From positions 1,302,001-1,366,000 of the forward strand of contig NZ_JAMQON010000001.1 in NCBI RefSeq assembly GCF_031624395.1: DNA of 64,000 nt, given 5' to 3'. This stretch comes from Halomicroarcula saliterrae (GTDB taxonomy: Archaea > Halobacteriota > Halobacteria > Halobacteriales > Haloarculaceae). The translations under genes were made by a program, and so were the position numbers. This document shows positions 15,551-24,771 of the stretch, piece by piece (position 1 is the first letter of the stretch; each line of letters begins with the position of its first letter). The notes beneath the pieces were generated by a model, which saw only the letters and a program-made list of their open reading frames with translations, was not told where the DNA came from and searched no databases.

Positions 15551-18500
15551 ATGGGTCAGGGCATTTGCTTATCGTCGGACGGACGCGGGGTCTCTAACGT
15601 CGTTGCGGTGATACTTCTCGTCGGGCTCACACTGGTAGGGGTCGTCGCTATTCTCGCGACAGGAGTGGTGACCATCGACGAGACGAACCAGGATGCGAAC
15701 ATGGAGATCGCCGAGGAGTCGATGCTCCAGATAGACAGCGCACTAGAGCAGGACAGTGGTGGCAACACGTCGGTATCGGTGCCGGACCAGTTGGAGGGGA
15801 AGGTGGCCGTCTCGAACGACCAGTCGTACCGGCTAACGCTGAACGAGAACTCCCAGTGTACGACCGGCTCACGCGACCTGAGCAGCGTCGAGTACGAGGA
15901 GAACGGGCAACGGGTGGCCTACGAGGGGGGCGGGGTGTGGCGGCTGACTGAATCGGGTGCGACGATGACGTCGCCGCCCGGGGTCGAGTACGACGAGGGG
16001 TCTCTCTCCGTCTCGTTCATCGAACTCGACGGTCGGATCACCGACTCCAGCGAGTTCACCACGAAGGCCGACACCTCGGAGCAGCGGCGACACCAGTTCC
16101 GGCTCACTCGTGGGCTGTACACCGACGGCACGTATAGCTCGCCACCGGCCGACGGCAGCCTCAACTACATCTGCCGACCCACACAGGTAGAGAACGCCAC
16201 GCTGACCATCGAGAACAGCCAGTACGCACGTGCGTGGAAGGACTGGGCCGAGAGCAACTACGACAGCGATCTGGTGACTGTCAAGACGAGCGGAGACGTC
16301 GAGCCCGGAGACGACGTGACGATTCGGTATTCGCTGGGAGACGTCTCGGAGGCGGAGTACGAGGTCACCGATATCCGAGCGAGCCGGGCCTCGGGTAGCG
16401 GTCCCGTTACGGTGAACGCGACGGTCGAGAACGTCGGTGGACTGCGGGAACGGAAGGATATCGAGTTAAGGTACGGCACCTACAGCGAAACCAAGACGAA
16501 AGGAATCGGCGGAGGCGATACCAAGTACGTGACCTTCGAGATTCCAAAGAGCGAGGTGGTGACGGGGACCAACACGATGACCGTCGAAACGCCCTCTGAT
16601 ACAGCGAACGAGGACATCACGTTCAACAGTATCAGCGCCGTCCCCAAGGTCACGCTCCAGGCCGTCTCGGTTCCCAGCGAAGTCGCCGTCGACGCGGCGC
16701 CGAGTGGGGCCAACCTGGAGGTGATAAACACCGGCGGAATGACCGCCTTCGATACGGTCACCATGGATATCAGCGACGGGCCCGAAGTGACCTACAACGT
16801 GACGGTGGCACCGGGTTCGTCGAAGGACCAGCCCGTGGGAGCTGACCTGCCGACGGACAACACCGGCTCACACGACCTCGTGTTCAGTAGCCGTCTGGCG
16901 TCGAGCGACGTGAGCAAGACGCTCACAATCGGCGACGTCGGCTACTTCGCGCTGGAGGACGTGTCAGCGCCCTCCGACGTCCGCCGGGGCGAGACAGTCC
17001 GACTGGAGGCGACAGTCAACAACACCGGTATCAAGGAACTTCGAGGGGAGATCGACGCGAACATCACCAACCTCGATACGGGTACCGAAGTCGAGGCAAT
17101 CGACCCGACGGAAACGCCGGTAACACTGAGAGGAACTGCGACGGGGCCGGACACGAAGGACATCTCGCTTTCCTACACGGCCAACACCCGAGGGAACTAC
17201 AGTTACCGCCTCGAAACGCCGAACGAAACCCGAATCGGTCAGTTCTACGTCGGGATACCCCCGGGGCCGAACCTCATCGTCAGGAGTGTGAACATCACCC
17301 AGGACCCGGTCGATATGGGTAGCGAGACGACATTCGAGGTGGAAGTGGCAAACACCGGTACGGAACCGGCGGACCAGACGGTCAGGCTGAACACCTCCGA
17401 CGGGAAAGTGGTCAAAGAGACGGACCTGAACGTCTCCTCGGGTGACTCGGAGGAGTTTGACTGGACAGTTACCACAGACGAATCGGTGTTTATCGACGGA
17501 TTCAACGAGCTCAACGTCACTACCGAGAACGTCACGCTACCGACGTCTCTCAACGTCAAGGACCCGAGTACGTACTCGAGAAACGACGACGGCAGCGTCA
17601 CGTTCACCGAGGCGGTAAACGTGACAGTGTCGATGGAGGGCGCGGAACTCGAGGCGAACACCTCCGCCGAAGGCGAGGAAGTCTTCGAGTACGGCGTGAC
17701 TGTCGAGATGTCGCTGGTGATAGAGAACGAATCGGGCCGGTTCGAGAAGGTGCTGTGGGAGGACGTTCCGGAGACCGGAGCGGACGTCGGCCATCCGATC
17801 GCCGAGCGGGCGATGCAACAGGACGACGAGCCGAACTCGTATACCGAAACGCTCCGGTTCGACAACGGGACTACCTTCGCTCTGTACGCGACGAGTTACT
17901 ACTGCCGTGACTGGGACGTGACGGACGTGGTGCATCCGGACCGTGGTATCGCCGGGAATCTTCGGGATACGACCGGGATAGCCTGCGATGACGCGGGCGG
18001 TGAACGGCTCCGAATCGGACAGGGAACGAATACGGAAAACGTCGTTATCAAGAAAGACGGGGAGAGCGTTCCCGCCTACGACTCCGGCTCGCCGTTACAG
18101 CTCACGCTCGACGACATGCTCGGAGACGAGAAGATAGACGACGACGGGAACCTCAATCTCGCGAACGGTGAAGCGGTGTTCCTCTACGAGCTCTCCCAGC
18201 AAGACGCCGACCCGGCCAACGCGACAGACAACACGGGCGGCGACCCGGACTACAACGACGCTATCGCGCGGTTCCAGGTCGAAGAGATAAACAAGACGGT
18301 CAAGACAGAGCCCAGCTTCGAGATTACGAACGTGGACGTGCCGGCACGGGTCGGTGCGGGCAACGACGCCGGGATGGAAGTGACCGTCCGCAACAACGGT
18401 GGACAGGCCGGAAAGACGCCCGTCGAAGTGACGATGGACGGCAAGACGTATCAGAAGACAACCGACGAACTCTCCACCAACGAGACCGACGATCTGACCT

Positions 18501-19357
18501 TCGTGCTGGATACGTCCTCGGGCTCGGTCGGGAAGAACTACCGGGTCACAGCCAGTGCACTCGAGACGCCGAGGGCCGAGTGGGTCGGGTTCGTGACCGT
18601 CGGCGAACCCAGCGAGCCGTTCTTCCAGGTGAGCGGACTCACCGGGCCGGCCGTGGCCGACGACGACGACTCACCGGAGGCGGCAGTCAACATTACCAAC
18701 GTCGGAACCAGCGACGGCAGCCAGGAGGTCGTTCTGGAGTACAAAAACAACGACACGGCGAGTGCGACGTGGCAAGAGGAGAGCACCACGACACTCTCGA
18801 TAGACCCCGGTGAGACGGTAAACACCACCCTCGCCCTGCCCGATAGCAAAGGGAACTACACATACCGCGTCAGGACGGAGAACGTCACGAGTTCGGACCT
18901 CGAGCTGTTCGTCGGCTCCTCGGACGTCTACGTGGCCGAAACGAACTCCATAAACATCGGTGCCCAGGAGTACGACGCAGGGACCCTCGTAGAGCGCAAA
19001 GGCAGTATCACGTCGCTGAACGTCGAACTGAAGAACAACGGGACCGTCGGAGACGAGCGGGACGTCCGGCTGGAGATCTCGAACGACAGCTCGACACCGG
19101 TCGACCGGACGATACGCAAACAGGTCGGTGGCGGCGACCTGCTCGGACAGGGCAGCGTCCCCGCCTACGCCGACTTCAACGCGGAGCTCGACCCCGGCTT
19201 CTACACCTACACCATCACGGTGTACGACGACACGCCGTCGGACGGGCCCGGCCACGAGGTCAGTGGGCAGCTCTACCTGCGCGCCGTATCCAGCGACATA
19301 GCCGACGCCGACAACTCCCCGATAACGATAGACTCGGGGACAGTGACTGTCGGCTAA
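15551..19357 (+). CDS. Giant prepilin-like surface protein: DUF7289-like module plus CARDB/Ig-like repeats
   Basis: A 1268-residue protein. Residues 1-40 are a prepilin-like N-terminus (GRGVSNVVAVILLVGLTLVGVVAI). Residues 50-240 carry the locus-wide DUF7289 signature (VAYEGGGVWR, a PP motif, YARAWKDWAESN). From about residue 270 to the end come roughly seven Ig-like modules of the CARDB kind, each with the 'V-x-V-x-NTG/NVG' strand: VNATVENVGG, LEVINTGG, LEATVNNTG, FEVEVANTG, MEVTVRNNGG, AVNITNVG, LNVELKNNG. A different domain at about 675-910 has three Cys. Many N-x-S/T sites suggest heavy N-glycosylation. It probably projects from the cell surface or a pilus as an adhesin or stalk. It has its own promoter and a T-run terminator. 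Confidence 0.75.
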   Translation: MGQGICLSSDGRGVSNVVAVILLVGLTLVGVVAILATGVVTIDETNQDANMEIAEESMLQIDSALEQDSGGNTSVSVPDQLEGKVAVSNDQSYRLTLNENSQCTTGSRDLSSVEYEENGQRVAYEGGGVWRLTESGATMTSPPGVEYDEGSLSVSFIELDGRITDSSEFTTKADTSEQRRHQFRLTRGLYTDGTYSSPPADGSLNYICRPTQVENATLTIENSQYARAWKDWAESNYDSDLVTVKTSGDVEPGDDVTIRYSLGDVSEAEYEVTDIRASRASGSGPVTVNATVENVGGLRERKDIELRYGTYSETKTKGIGGGDTKYVTFEIPKSEVVTGTNTMTVETPSDTANEDITFNSISAVPKVTLQAVSVPSEVAVDAAPSGANLEVINTGGMTAFDTVTMDISDGPEVTYNVTVAPGSSKDQPVGADLPTDNTGSHDLVFSSRLASSDVSKTLTIGDVGYFALEDVSAPSDVRRGETVRLEATVNNTGIKELRGEIDANITNLDTGTEVEAIDPTETPVTLRGTATGPDTKDISLSYTANTRGNYSYRLETPNETRIGQFYVGIPPGPNLIVRSVNITQDPVDMGSETTFEVEVANTGTEPADQTVRLNTSDGKVVKETDLNVSSGDSEEFDWTVTTDESVFIDGFNELNVTTENVTLPTSLNVKDPSTYSRNDDGSVTFTEAVNVTVSMEGAELEANTSAEGEEVFEYGVTVEMSLVIENESGRFEKVLWEDVPETGADVGHPIAERAMQQDDEPNSYTETLRFDNGTTFALYATSYYCRDWDVTDVVHPDRGIAGNLRDTTGIACDDAGGERLRIGQGTNTENVVIKKDGESVPAYDSGSPLQLTLDDMLGDEKIDDDGNLNLANGEAVFLYELSQQDADPANATDNTGGDPDYNDAIARFQVEEINKTVKTEPSFEITNVDVPARVGAGNDAGMEVTVRNNGGQAGKTPVEVTMDGKTYQKTTDELSTNETDDLTFVLDTSSGSVGKNYRVTASALETPRAEWVGFVTVGEPSEPFFQVSGLTGPAVADDDDSPEAAVNITNVGTSDGSQEVVLEYKNNDTASATWQEESTTTLSIDPGETVNTTLALPDSKGNYTYRVRTENVTSSDLELFVGSSDVYVAETNSINIGAQEYDAGTLVERKGSITSLNVELKNNGTVGDERDVRLEISNDSSTPVDRTIRKQVGGGDLLGQGSVPAYADFNAELDPGFYTYTITVYDDTPSDGPGHEVSGQLYLRAVSSDIADADNSPITIDSGTVTVG

Positions 19358-19368
19358 CTGGAACAGGC

Positions 19369-19398
19369 GTTCTTTTTGTCCGCTGCTCGGAGCAGCGG
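19369..19398 (+). terminator. Transcription terminator after the giant protein gene
   Basis: A T-run (TTCTTTTTG, about 19369-19378) comes 12 bases after the stop codon. It is followed by a 9-bp perfect inverted repeat CCGCTGCTC/GAGCAGCGG (19380-19388 and 19390-19398). Archaeal termination mainly needs the oligo-T tract; the hairpin may protect the message end or serve the converging minus-strand cassette. The rest of the gap to 19604 shows nothing recognisable. Confidence 0.55.
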
Positions 19399-19604
19399 GT
19401 CCGGTGACCGGCCAGCGGTACTGTGGTCGTCTCACAGCGGGTGTACCAGCCCCCGCCCGCACTCGACGAGTGACACCTGGAGCGAAAACCGTACGCTGCC
19501 GGGGGAGACACAGTCGTCGTCAACCCATCGGAGCTGCCGGTGTCGCTCTGTGAAAAGCCCAGTCGCCTTCGACAGCACACTGGCGACCGACTGCGCCGCG
19601 GGCC

Positions 19605-20309
19605 TCAGTTTATCACGTTGATGCGGACCGTCGTCTGATGAACGACGACTCGCTCGATGGAGTCACACGTGTAGCTCGGACCGGAGCCCGTCCAGCCGCC
19701 GCTCGTGAGCGTCTCCCCCCACGAGTCCGGGCGCGCGGTCTCGTCGGTGTAGACGGTGACGCTGTCGGTCTCTCTGGTCGTGAGGCTCTGGTTGACGAGT
19801 TCGCTCTCCAGCGTGACGCGGCTGTCGGACGAGATACTGAACTCGCCGACGAGCCGCGTCACCGGGAGATGCGCCGTCTGGTCGCCACACCGAAGCGGTG
19901 GCCGGCGGACGACGACCGACCCGCCGTCCTGTGCACGGAACAGCGCGCCGCTCTCGTAGACCAGCTCGGTGTCGGTGTCGGTCGTCCGGACCAGCGCGCC
20001 CGTCCTGTTCTCTATCCGCGTCGGGTTCCCGCTGACGCTCCACTTGAGCAGCGAGTCGGAACGGGTGAGGCTGTGCCCCTGGAGTTTGATCGTCGTGGAC
20101 CGGCGCGGGGCGCTGGCAGTTCGGTGGTCGGCGAGCGTCGAGGCGTAGTTGCGCATCGTCTCCTCGGCGACGTTCGATTCGGTGCCCGCCTGAACGTCGC
20201 CCAGCGTCCCGATGCCGGTGACCGTGACGACACCGATCATGAAGATGATGGTGGCGAACACGAGCGTGAACGAGACCACGTCGGACACGCCACGCCGTCG
20301 GCTGGTCAC
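19605..20309 (-). CDS. DUF7289-family prepilin-like protein (cassette B, fifth gene)
   Basis: A 234-residue protein beginning MTSRRRGVSDVVSFTLVFATIIFMIGVVTVTG, one hydrophobic helix after a short basic/polar start. It has the DUF7289 motif LVYESGALFRAQDGG then PP, a Cys pair (RCGDQ and YTCDS) and a late W-containing segment. It overlaps the DUF7266 gene by 4 bases. It is the cassette B copy of 11497-12243 and is convergent with the giant protein gene. Confidence 0.75.
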   Translation of the reverse strand: MTSRRRGVSDVVSFTLVFATIIFMIGVVTVTGIGTLGDVQAGTESNVAEETMRNYASTLADHRTASAPRRSTTIKLQGHSLTRSDSLLKWSVSGNPTRIENRTGALVRTTDTDTELVYESGALFRAQDGGSVVVRRPPLRCGDQTAHLPVTRLVGEFSISSDSRVTLESELVNQSLTTRETDSVTVYTDETARPDSWGETLTSGGWTGSGPSYTCDSIERVVVHQTTVRINVIN

Positions 20310-20755
20310 GCGGCTCGCACCTCCAGACAGGGCTCCGTCGCGTCGTAGACGACCTGGATCGGTCCGCCCGTGACACGGCTCTCACAGACAGCGGTCGTGT
20401 TCTTGAATCGAACCTGCGTCCGGCGGTCGCTCGCCGTCGAGTTGATGTAGATTGTCGTCCGGTCGGCGCTCGGGTCGAGGTGGATACGATACCCCTCGCC
20501 ACCGACCCTGTCGGGGTACGCCGAGGAGAACGAGATCTCTTGTGAGACACCGTCGGTGTCGAACTGGTCGAGTCGGACGAGGTCACTGGCCACGCCCGAC
20601 CCGACGTCTATCAGTCCCTGTCGGACCGTGTTGTCCCGTTTGGTGTCGATGTACGACGACCCGCCCAGAAGCAGGCCCGTAATCAGTATCGTCGAAATGC
20701 CGATGGTCAGCGCCTGCGTGACGGCCGGTGAGACCGCGCGTGTGTCCCCGATCAT
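20306..20755 (-). CDS. DUF7266-family prepilin-like protein (cassette B, fourth gene)
   Basis: A 149-residue protein, the same length as its cassette A copy. N-terminus MIGDTRAVSPAVTQALTIGISTILITGLLLGGSSYIDTKRD: a 'TRAVS' start, a hydrophobic helix, then the SY-hDTKRD turn. The C-terminus VVYDATEPCLEVRAA matches the cassette A end. It is coupled by 4-base overlaps to both neighbours. Role unknown; probably a minor pilin-like subunit. Confidence 0.75.
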   Translation of the reverse strand: MIGDTRAVSPAVTQALTIGISTILITGLLLGGSSYIDTKRDNTVRQGLIDVGSGVASDLVRLDQFDTDGVSQEISFSSAYPDRVGGEGYRIHLDPSADRTTIYINSTASDRRTQVRFKNTTAVCESRVTGGPIQVVYDATEPCLEVRAA

Positions 20756-21603
20756 GACGTTTCGTTCACCAGGATAGTTCGTTCGTAGCTCGTGTCCGGC
20801 CCGACGTACTCGATCTCGACCGCCGGGTTGAGTACGCCGGGGGTGACAGCGGGGAACGTCCCGGAGCCGACGAACCTGAACTCGCCATCGTTACTACCGG
20901 ATTTATCGAAGGTGACCGTGTACGGACCCGAGAGCGACGCGTCGTAGGTTGTGAACGTCCCGCCGCCCGAACACGTCCCTTCGGTGATGTTCACTGTTAC
21001 CGGCGTGGTGCCGGTACAGCCCGGCACCTCGCTCCAGCCGGTGCCGTCGTCGACGGACACCTTGGTGGTTCCCGTACTCGGTTCCTCGTACACCCGGACG
21101 GCCCAGAACCCTGAGTCACCCGATATTCTGACCTCGTAGGCGGCCGTAGTCCCGGGGTTTTGGACGTTAGTGACAGTGAAGTTGAACTCGGTTATCCGCT
21201 CCGACCCGGTGACGAGGTCGTCGTTCCAGTTCCCGTTCGACGGGCCGGGTCTGGACAGGGTACTCCGGTCGACCTCTCGCAACGAGTCGCCGGGGCTCAC
21301 CGTGGCGTTGACGTACACCCCGTCTCGCTGGGCGCTTGTCCGGGTGTAATCCCTCGAAAAGTTCCAGAGCGAGCGATTCAGCTCGTTTATGTTGCTCGTG
21401 TCCATCTCGTTCGCGAGCGCGCGGACGCCCCGCTCGACGCTGGCTTCCCGGTCGGCCGTCCTGTCGATGTCGCTCACCGTCTCCGAACTGGCCGCGCTCT
21501 CGGACACGACGAGGCTGTTCGACAGCGGGATGGCCGTCAGGAACACGATGGCGATGGCGAGCCCGCCGAGGAGCAACACCTGCCCGCGGTCGTCGGCTAC
21601 CAT
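20752..21603 (-). CDS. DUF7261-family prepilin-like protein (cassette B, third gene)
   Basis: A 283-residue protein starting MVADDRGQVLLLGGLAIAIVFLTAIPLSNSLV, equivalent to the DDRGQIILVAAFALAV start in cassette A. The exported region includes RGVRALANEM and many N-x-S/T sites. The end (PAVEIEYVGPDTSYERTILV) resembles the beta-like end of the cassette A protein. It overlaps DUF7288 by 7 bases and DUF7266 by 4. Confidence 0.75.
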   Translation of the reverse strand: MVADDRGQVLLLGGLAIAIVFLTAIPLSNSLVVSESAASSETVSDIDRTADREASVERGVRALANEMDTSNINELNRSLWNFSRDYTRTSAQRDGVYVNATVSPGDSLREVDRSTLSRPGPSNGNWNDDLVTGSERITEFNFTVTNVQNPGTTAAYEVRISGDSGFWAVRVYEEPSTGTTKVSVDDGTGWSEVPGCTGTTPVTVNITEGTCSGGGTFTTYDASLSGPYTVTFDKSGSNDGEFRFVGSGTFPAVTPGVLNPAVEIEYVGPDTSYERTILVNETS

Positions 21604-22175
21604 ACGACCAGTCGCACCTCCACGACGTTGTACAGCGACGACTTCTCGTCGGTGTCCTTCTGGATGTAGAACTCCGAGTCGTCCTGGATGTCGATCGGAA
21701 TCGAGTTACACCGGTTCCCGTTGCGGATGTCCATCCCGTCGGTCAGCGTCACCGTCGTCGAGGCGGCAGCCGCACTCGTCGGTGGTCGCCTGTCCGACTC
21801 CTGTGAGGTCTCGGAGACGAGTCGCGTCTCCCGGCTCTCGCTCTCGTTCCAGTAGCTAAAATAGAGGTTGTACTGGTCGGCCTGACTGTCGAACGTGGTG
21901 TTGAGCATGGACTCGAAGGTCGAACGGGGTTCGGGACGGTCGCCGTCGATGGCGCGAGCCGACGAGAAACAGAGCACCGCATCGCGCAACGCTCCCGACT
22001 CCCCGGCCAGCGTCAACACGTCACTGGCCCGGTGCTTGAGTTCCTGTGTCTCGCCCCGCGTCGTGTCTTCCCAGGCGCGGGTATCGATGGCCTGCAAGCC
22101 GTACACCGTCGCTGTGACGACCAGAATGGCCGCGAGGACTCCCTCCAGCGTGTACGCCTGACCGCGGTCTACCAT
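21597..22175 (-). CDS. DUF7288-family prepilin-like protein (cassette B, second gene)
   Basis: A 192-residue protein beginning MVDRGQAYTLEGVLAAILVVTATVYGLQAID. The start at 22175 was chosen by this conserved N-terminus and by the 7-base overlap with the preceding DUF7287 gene; a longer frame upstream lies within that gene. Shared blocks with cassette A are the Leu/Gly-rich VLTLAGESGALRDAVL, the FESMLNTTF/FGRMLERAF region and the YNLYFSYW motif. Confidence 0.75.
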   Translation of the reverse strand: MVDRGQAYTLEGVLAAILVVTATVYGLQAIDTRAWEDTTRGETQELKHRASDVLTLAGESGALRDAVLCFSSARAIDGDRPEPRSTFESMLNTTFDSQADQYNLYFSYWNESESRETRLVSETSQESDRRPPTSAAAASTTVTLTDGMDIRNGNRCNSIPIDIQDDSEFYIQKDTDEKSSLYNVVEVRLVVW

Positions 22176-22693
22176 ATCCGAACCACCACCCAGCAGACCG
22201 TCCCGCAGTCGTAGTTCGTCAGCTGGACGACTCGCGAGGACGTGACTGGCTCGGAGCGACGGTACTCGCCCCACGCCAGTCGCGACCCGTCCATCGCAGG
22301 CGTCCGGTCGCCGCTGTCGAGCGTCGTCCCGTTGACGATGCTCACGTTGACTATGGGGTCCGTCCGGCGGTCCGACTGCACGTCTGCACCGGCGGCCTCG
22401 ATGAGACTGGTCAGTTCCTTCGTGGCACCGGCCGACTGTGCTCTCGAAAGATTGACGTCGATACTGCCGGGGCCGGAGTCGTATCTGAGGACGTTGCGGT
22501 CCCCCTCCGTGCTGTAGTTCTCGACGACGTACGAGGCGATACGGTCGGCCTGGGGCTGTTCGACCCCGGGCGAGGTCCCCTCGTACACCGCCAGCGCACC
22601 GCCCTGCGTGAAAAAGAAGGCACCGATAACCGTCACTAGGAGGACGCTAACGCCGATTGCGAAATCCTGAGTGGTTTGTCCCCGAATCCCCAT
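22169..22693 (-). CDS. DUF7287-family prepilin-like protein (cassette B, first gene)
   Basis: A 174-residue protein with MGIRGQTTQDFAIGVSVLLVTVIGAFFFT, matching the RGQTTIDFAIGVSIFLA start of cassette A. It contains a Cys pair near the end (YDCGTVCWVVVRIW). It starts 35 bases after the stop codon of the platform protein gene, so the cassette may be read from the same transcript as the secretion ATPase and platform genes. Confidence 0.75.
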   Translation of the reverse strand: MGIRGQTTQDFAIGVSVLLVTVIGAFFFTQGGALAVYEGTSPGVEQPQADRIASYVVENYSTEGDRNVLRYDSGPGSIDVNLSRAQSAGATKELTSLIEAAGADVQSDRRTDPIVNVSIVNGTTLDSGDRTPAMDGSRLAWGEYRRSEPVTSSRVVQLTNYDCGTVCWVVVRIW

Positions 22694-22728
22694 ACTTCTG
22701 CCTTCCGTTCTGACCGAACCGACTTATA

Positions 22729-24771
22729 TCATCCGACCGCCATCCACACAACTAAAGCGATCGTCGAGAGGATGACGGCGAACTTCACGCCGGCCATCAG
22801 TTTCACTTCGCGGATATACCCGGCGATAAACGACGACAGCAACGCCTGCAGGGTGACTGCGTGGAAAAACAGCATCGACAGCGCGTCGGTGTCGATGTTG
22901 CTGCCGAACTGGCCGCCCCCGGCGGGGCTACCCCCGCCGGCGCCGCTTGCCTGCTGGGTCAGCCCCGACATCACGTCGAGGAACTGGGTCTTCAACAGCG
23001 CCATGACGCCCAGCAGCGTCAGATAGGTCATGATGATGATGACCGTCTGCATCCGGGTTCGGGACTTCCGGGAGCGGTCGATGTCGTCCTGGTTCTCGGC
23101 GGCCTGTGCCGCCGTCGACAGCACGTCCTGAATCTGGCTGGAGGCCTCCTGTGCCTCCGCGATGAGCTTCACCGTCCGGGCCATCCGCGGGACGTGGTAC
23201 TTGTTGTTGAACTCCCGCAGGGCATCCTTGAGGCTGGTCCCGTAGTTCACCTTCGCGTGCATCGTCTCGAACTCGTCCGAGAGCTTACCCGCCGACGTCT
23301 CCGAGACGACCTTGATGGACTCGAGCAGCGTCATGCCGGTGTCGTTCGCCGAGGCGAGCTTCCGGAGGTTCTCCGAGAGGTTCCCGATGATGGCCTTTCG
23401 GGAGCGCTGGTTCCACTCGTAGAAGATGGCGAGCGGGATGAAGTTGATGTACATCGGTACGTACACCCAGAAGAACGTCCCCGAGACGGGGTTGGACTCC
23501 ATGCCGGAGATGGTGAGCGGAGCCCATCCCAAGACGATGCTCAGGACCACGGCGAGGACGGAGAGGGGCGCCGACAGCCCCAGCACCAGCATCGGGTGGT
23601 CACGGAAGAACAGATGGGGCTTTTTTAGTATCTGGACCAGTTCGTAGGTGCCTTCACGGCCCTTGATACGGTCGAAGACGCTGTAGGACCCGGTGTAGGA
23701 CTCGATGAGGCCGAGGTTGAAAACGGCGATACCCTCGTCGACGACGATCTCCTCCTCGTCGGAGTTGGGCCTGAGGTAGCCGTCCCCGACCGCGTCCTGA
23801 GTCACCGTCGAGACCAGCACCAGGAAGGCGATGCCGGTCAGCGGGATGAGTCCGTAGACGGTCCCGTAGATGAGCATCCCCTGCGCGTTGCCCATCATCG
23901 ACATGATGACGAGGATGATGATGAGCAAGAGCGGGAACAGCGAGAGCGTCATGTACATCTCGCCGAACAGCTCCAGCGTCTCCAGCATCTTCTCCTGTTC
24001 CTGCTTGGTCGTCCGCATGTGCTTTTCCTTCTGGTCCTCGAGGAACGAGGTCATGTCCCCACCGGAGTTGATGATAGACAGCATGTCGGTGAGGAACTGC
24101 GAGAGCTCGTCAGAGGGGGTCTGTATCGCCTGGTTCCGAACGGCGGTCCGGTAGTCGGTGTCGAAATACTCCGTCTCGAGGACGATGGACTTGAACTCCT
24201 GTGCGACCTCGCCGTAGGTGTCGTCGGCCTCGCCCATCGCCTGCAGGATTTCGAGCTGGTTCAGGCCGCCCACGGAGAGCGCGTACATGAAGGAGATGGC
24301 GTCGGAGAGGAGGATGTTGATTTCGCGTTCACGCGCGCTGGCGCGGAAATAGGGTATCGAAACGAGCGAGCCGAAGCCGACGCCGAAGCCGATCGCCCCG
24401 AAGACGACGCCGGTGACGAGGATAATAAAGGGGAGTTTCAGCGTGTCGATGATCGAGAGCAGCATCTCGTTCTGTATCGAGATCCCGATAAAGGTCGGCG
24501 CCTCCGACCCGGAGAAGAAGATGGTCACGGCGAGAAAGCCCAGCAGGCTGCCGACGAGCCAGAGGGCGACGCCGGCGATGATACCGACGGCGAGCGCCCG
24601 CGCGAGGAACATCTCGACGTTGTCGGCCATCCGGGCCTGTGCGAGTTTGTCCTCGACGCTGTCGACGAACTCGCCTTCCTCGTCGAACAGGCGCTGGTAG
24701 GCCGGGTAGAAGGCGTCACCGAGGGTGCCGCCGCTGGCGAGGCGCTTTTGCTCTCTCGTGTCGAGACTCAT
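22729..24771 (-). CDS. pilC: Type II/IV secretion system F-like membrane platform protein (TadC/PilC/ArlJ type)
   Basis: A 680-residue inner-membrane platform protein, about double the usual single T2SSF unit. A cytoplasmic N-terminus is followed by a hydrophobic region (about 55-130), a first helical T2SSF domain (about 150-290, with ARERE-INILLSDAISFMYALSVGG), and more membrane spans (about 290-345). A second T2SSF domain (about 460-600, with GNLSENLRKLASANDTGMTLLESIKVV) and C-terminal membrane spans complete it. This is the architecture of archaeal pilus platform proteins. The start overlaps the end of the ATPase gene by 4 bases (ATGA, 24768-24771). A Gly/Ala loop (GAGGGSPAGGG) lies near residue 630. 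The gene symbol is by analogy. Confidence 0.9.
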   Translation of the reverse strand: MSLDTREQKRLASGGTLGDAFYPAYQRLFDEEGEFVDSVEDKLAQARMADNVEMFLARALAVGIIAGVALWLVGSLLGFLAVTIFFSGSEAPTFIGISIQNEMLLSIIDTLKLPFIILVTGVVFGAIGFGVGFGSLVSIPYFRASAREREINILLSDAISFMYALSVGGLNQLEILQAMGEADDTYGEVAQEFKSIVLETEYFDTDYRTAVRNQAIQTPSDELSQFLTDMLSIINSGGDMTSFLEDQKEKHMRTTKQEQEKMLETLELFGEMYMTLSLFPLLLIIILVIMSMMGNAQGMLIYGTVYGLIPLTGIAFLVLVSTVTQDAVGDGYLRPNSDEEEIVVDEGIAVFNLGLIESYTGSYSVFDRIKGREGTYELVQILKKPHLFFRDHPMLVLGLSAPLSVLAVVLSIVLGWAPLTISGMESNPVSGTFFWVYVPMYINFIPLAIFYEWNQRSRKAIIGNLSENLRKLASANDTGMTLLESIKVVSETSAGKLSDEFETMHAKVNYGTSLKDALREFNNKYHVPRMARTVKLIAEAQEASSQIQDVLSTAAQAAENQDDIDRSRKSRTRMQTVIIIMTYLTLLGVMALLKTQFLDVMSGLTQQASGAGGGSPAGGGQFGSNIDTDALSMLFFHAVTLQALLSSFIAGYIREVKLMAGVKFAVILSTIALVVWMAVG

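Noticed and set aside
19376-19621. Open frames in the gap after the giant protein
   Set aside because: Low-complexity Ser/Arg-rich sequence, no start signal, and overlap with a terminator hairpin.
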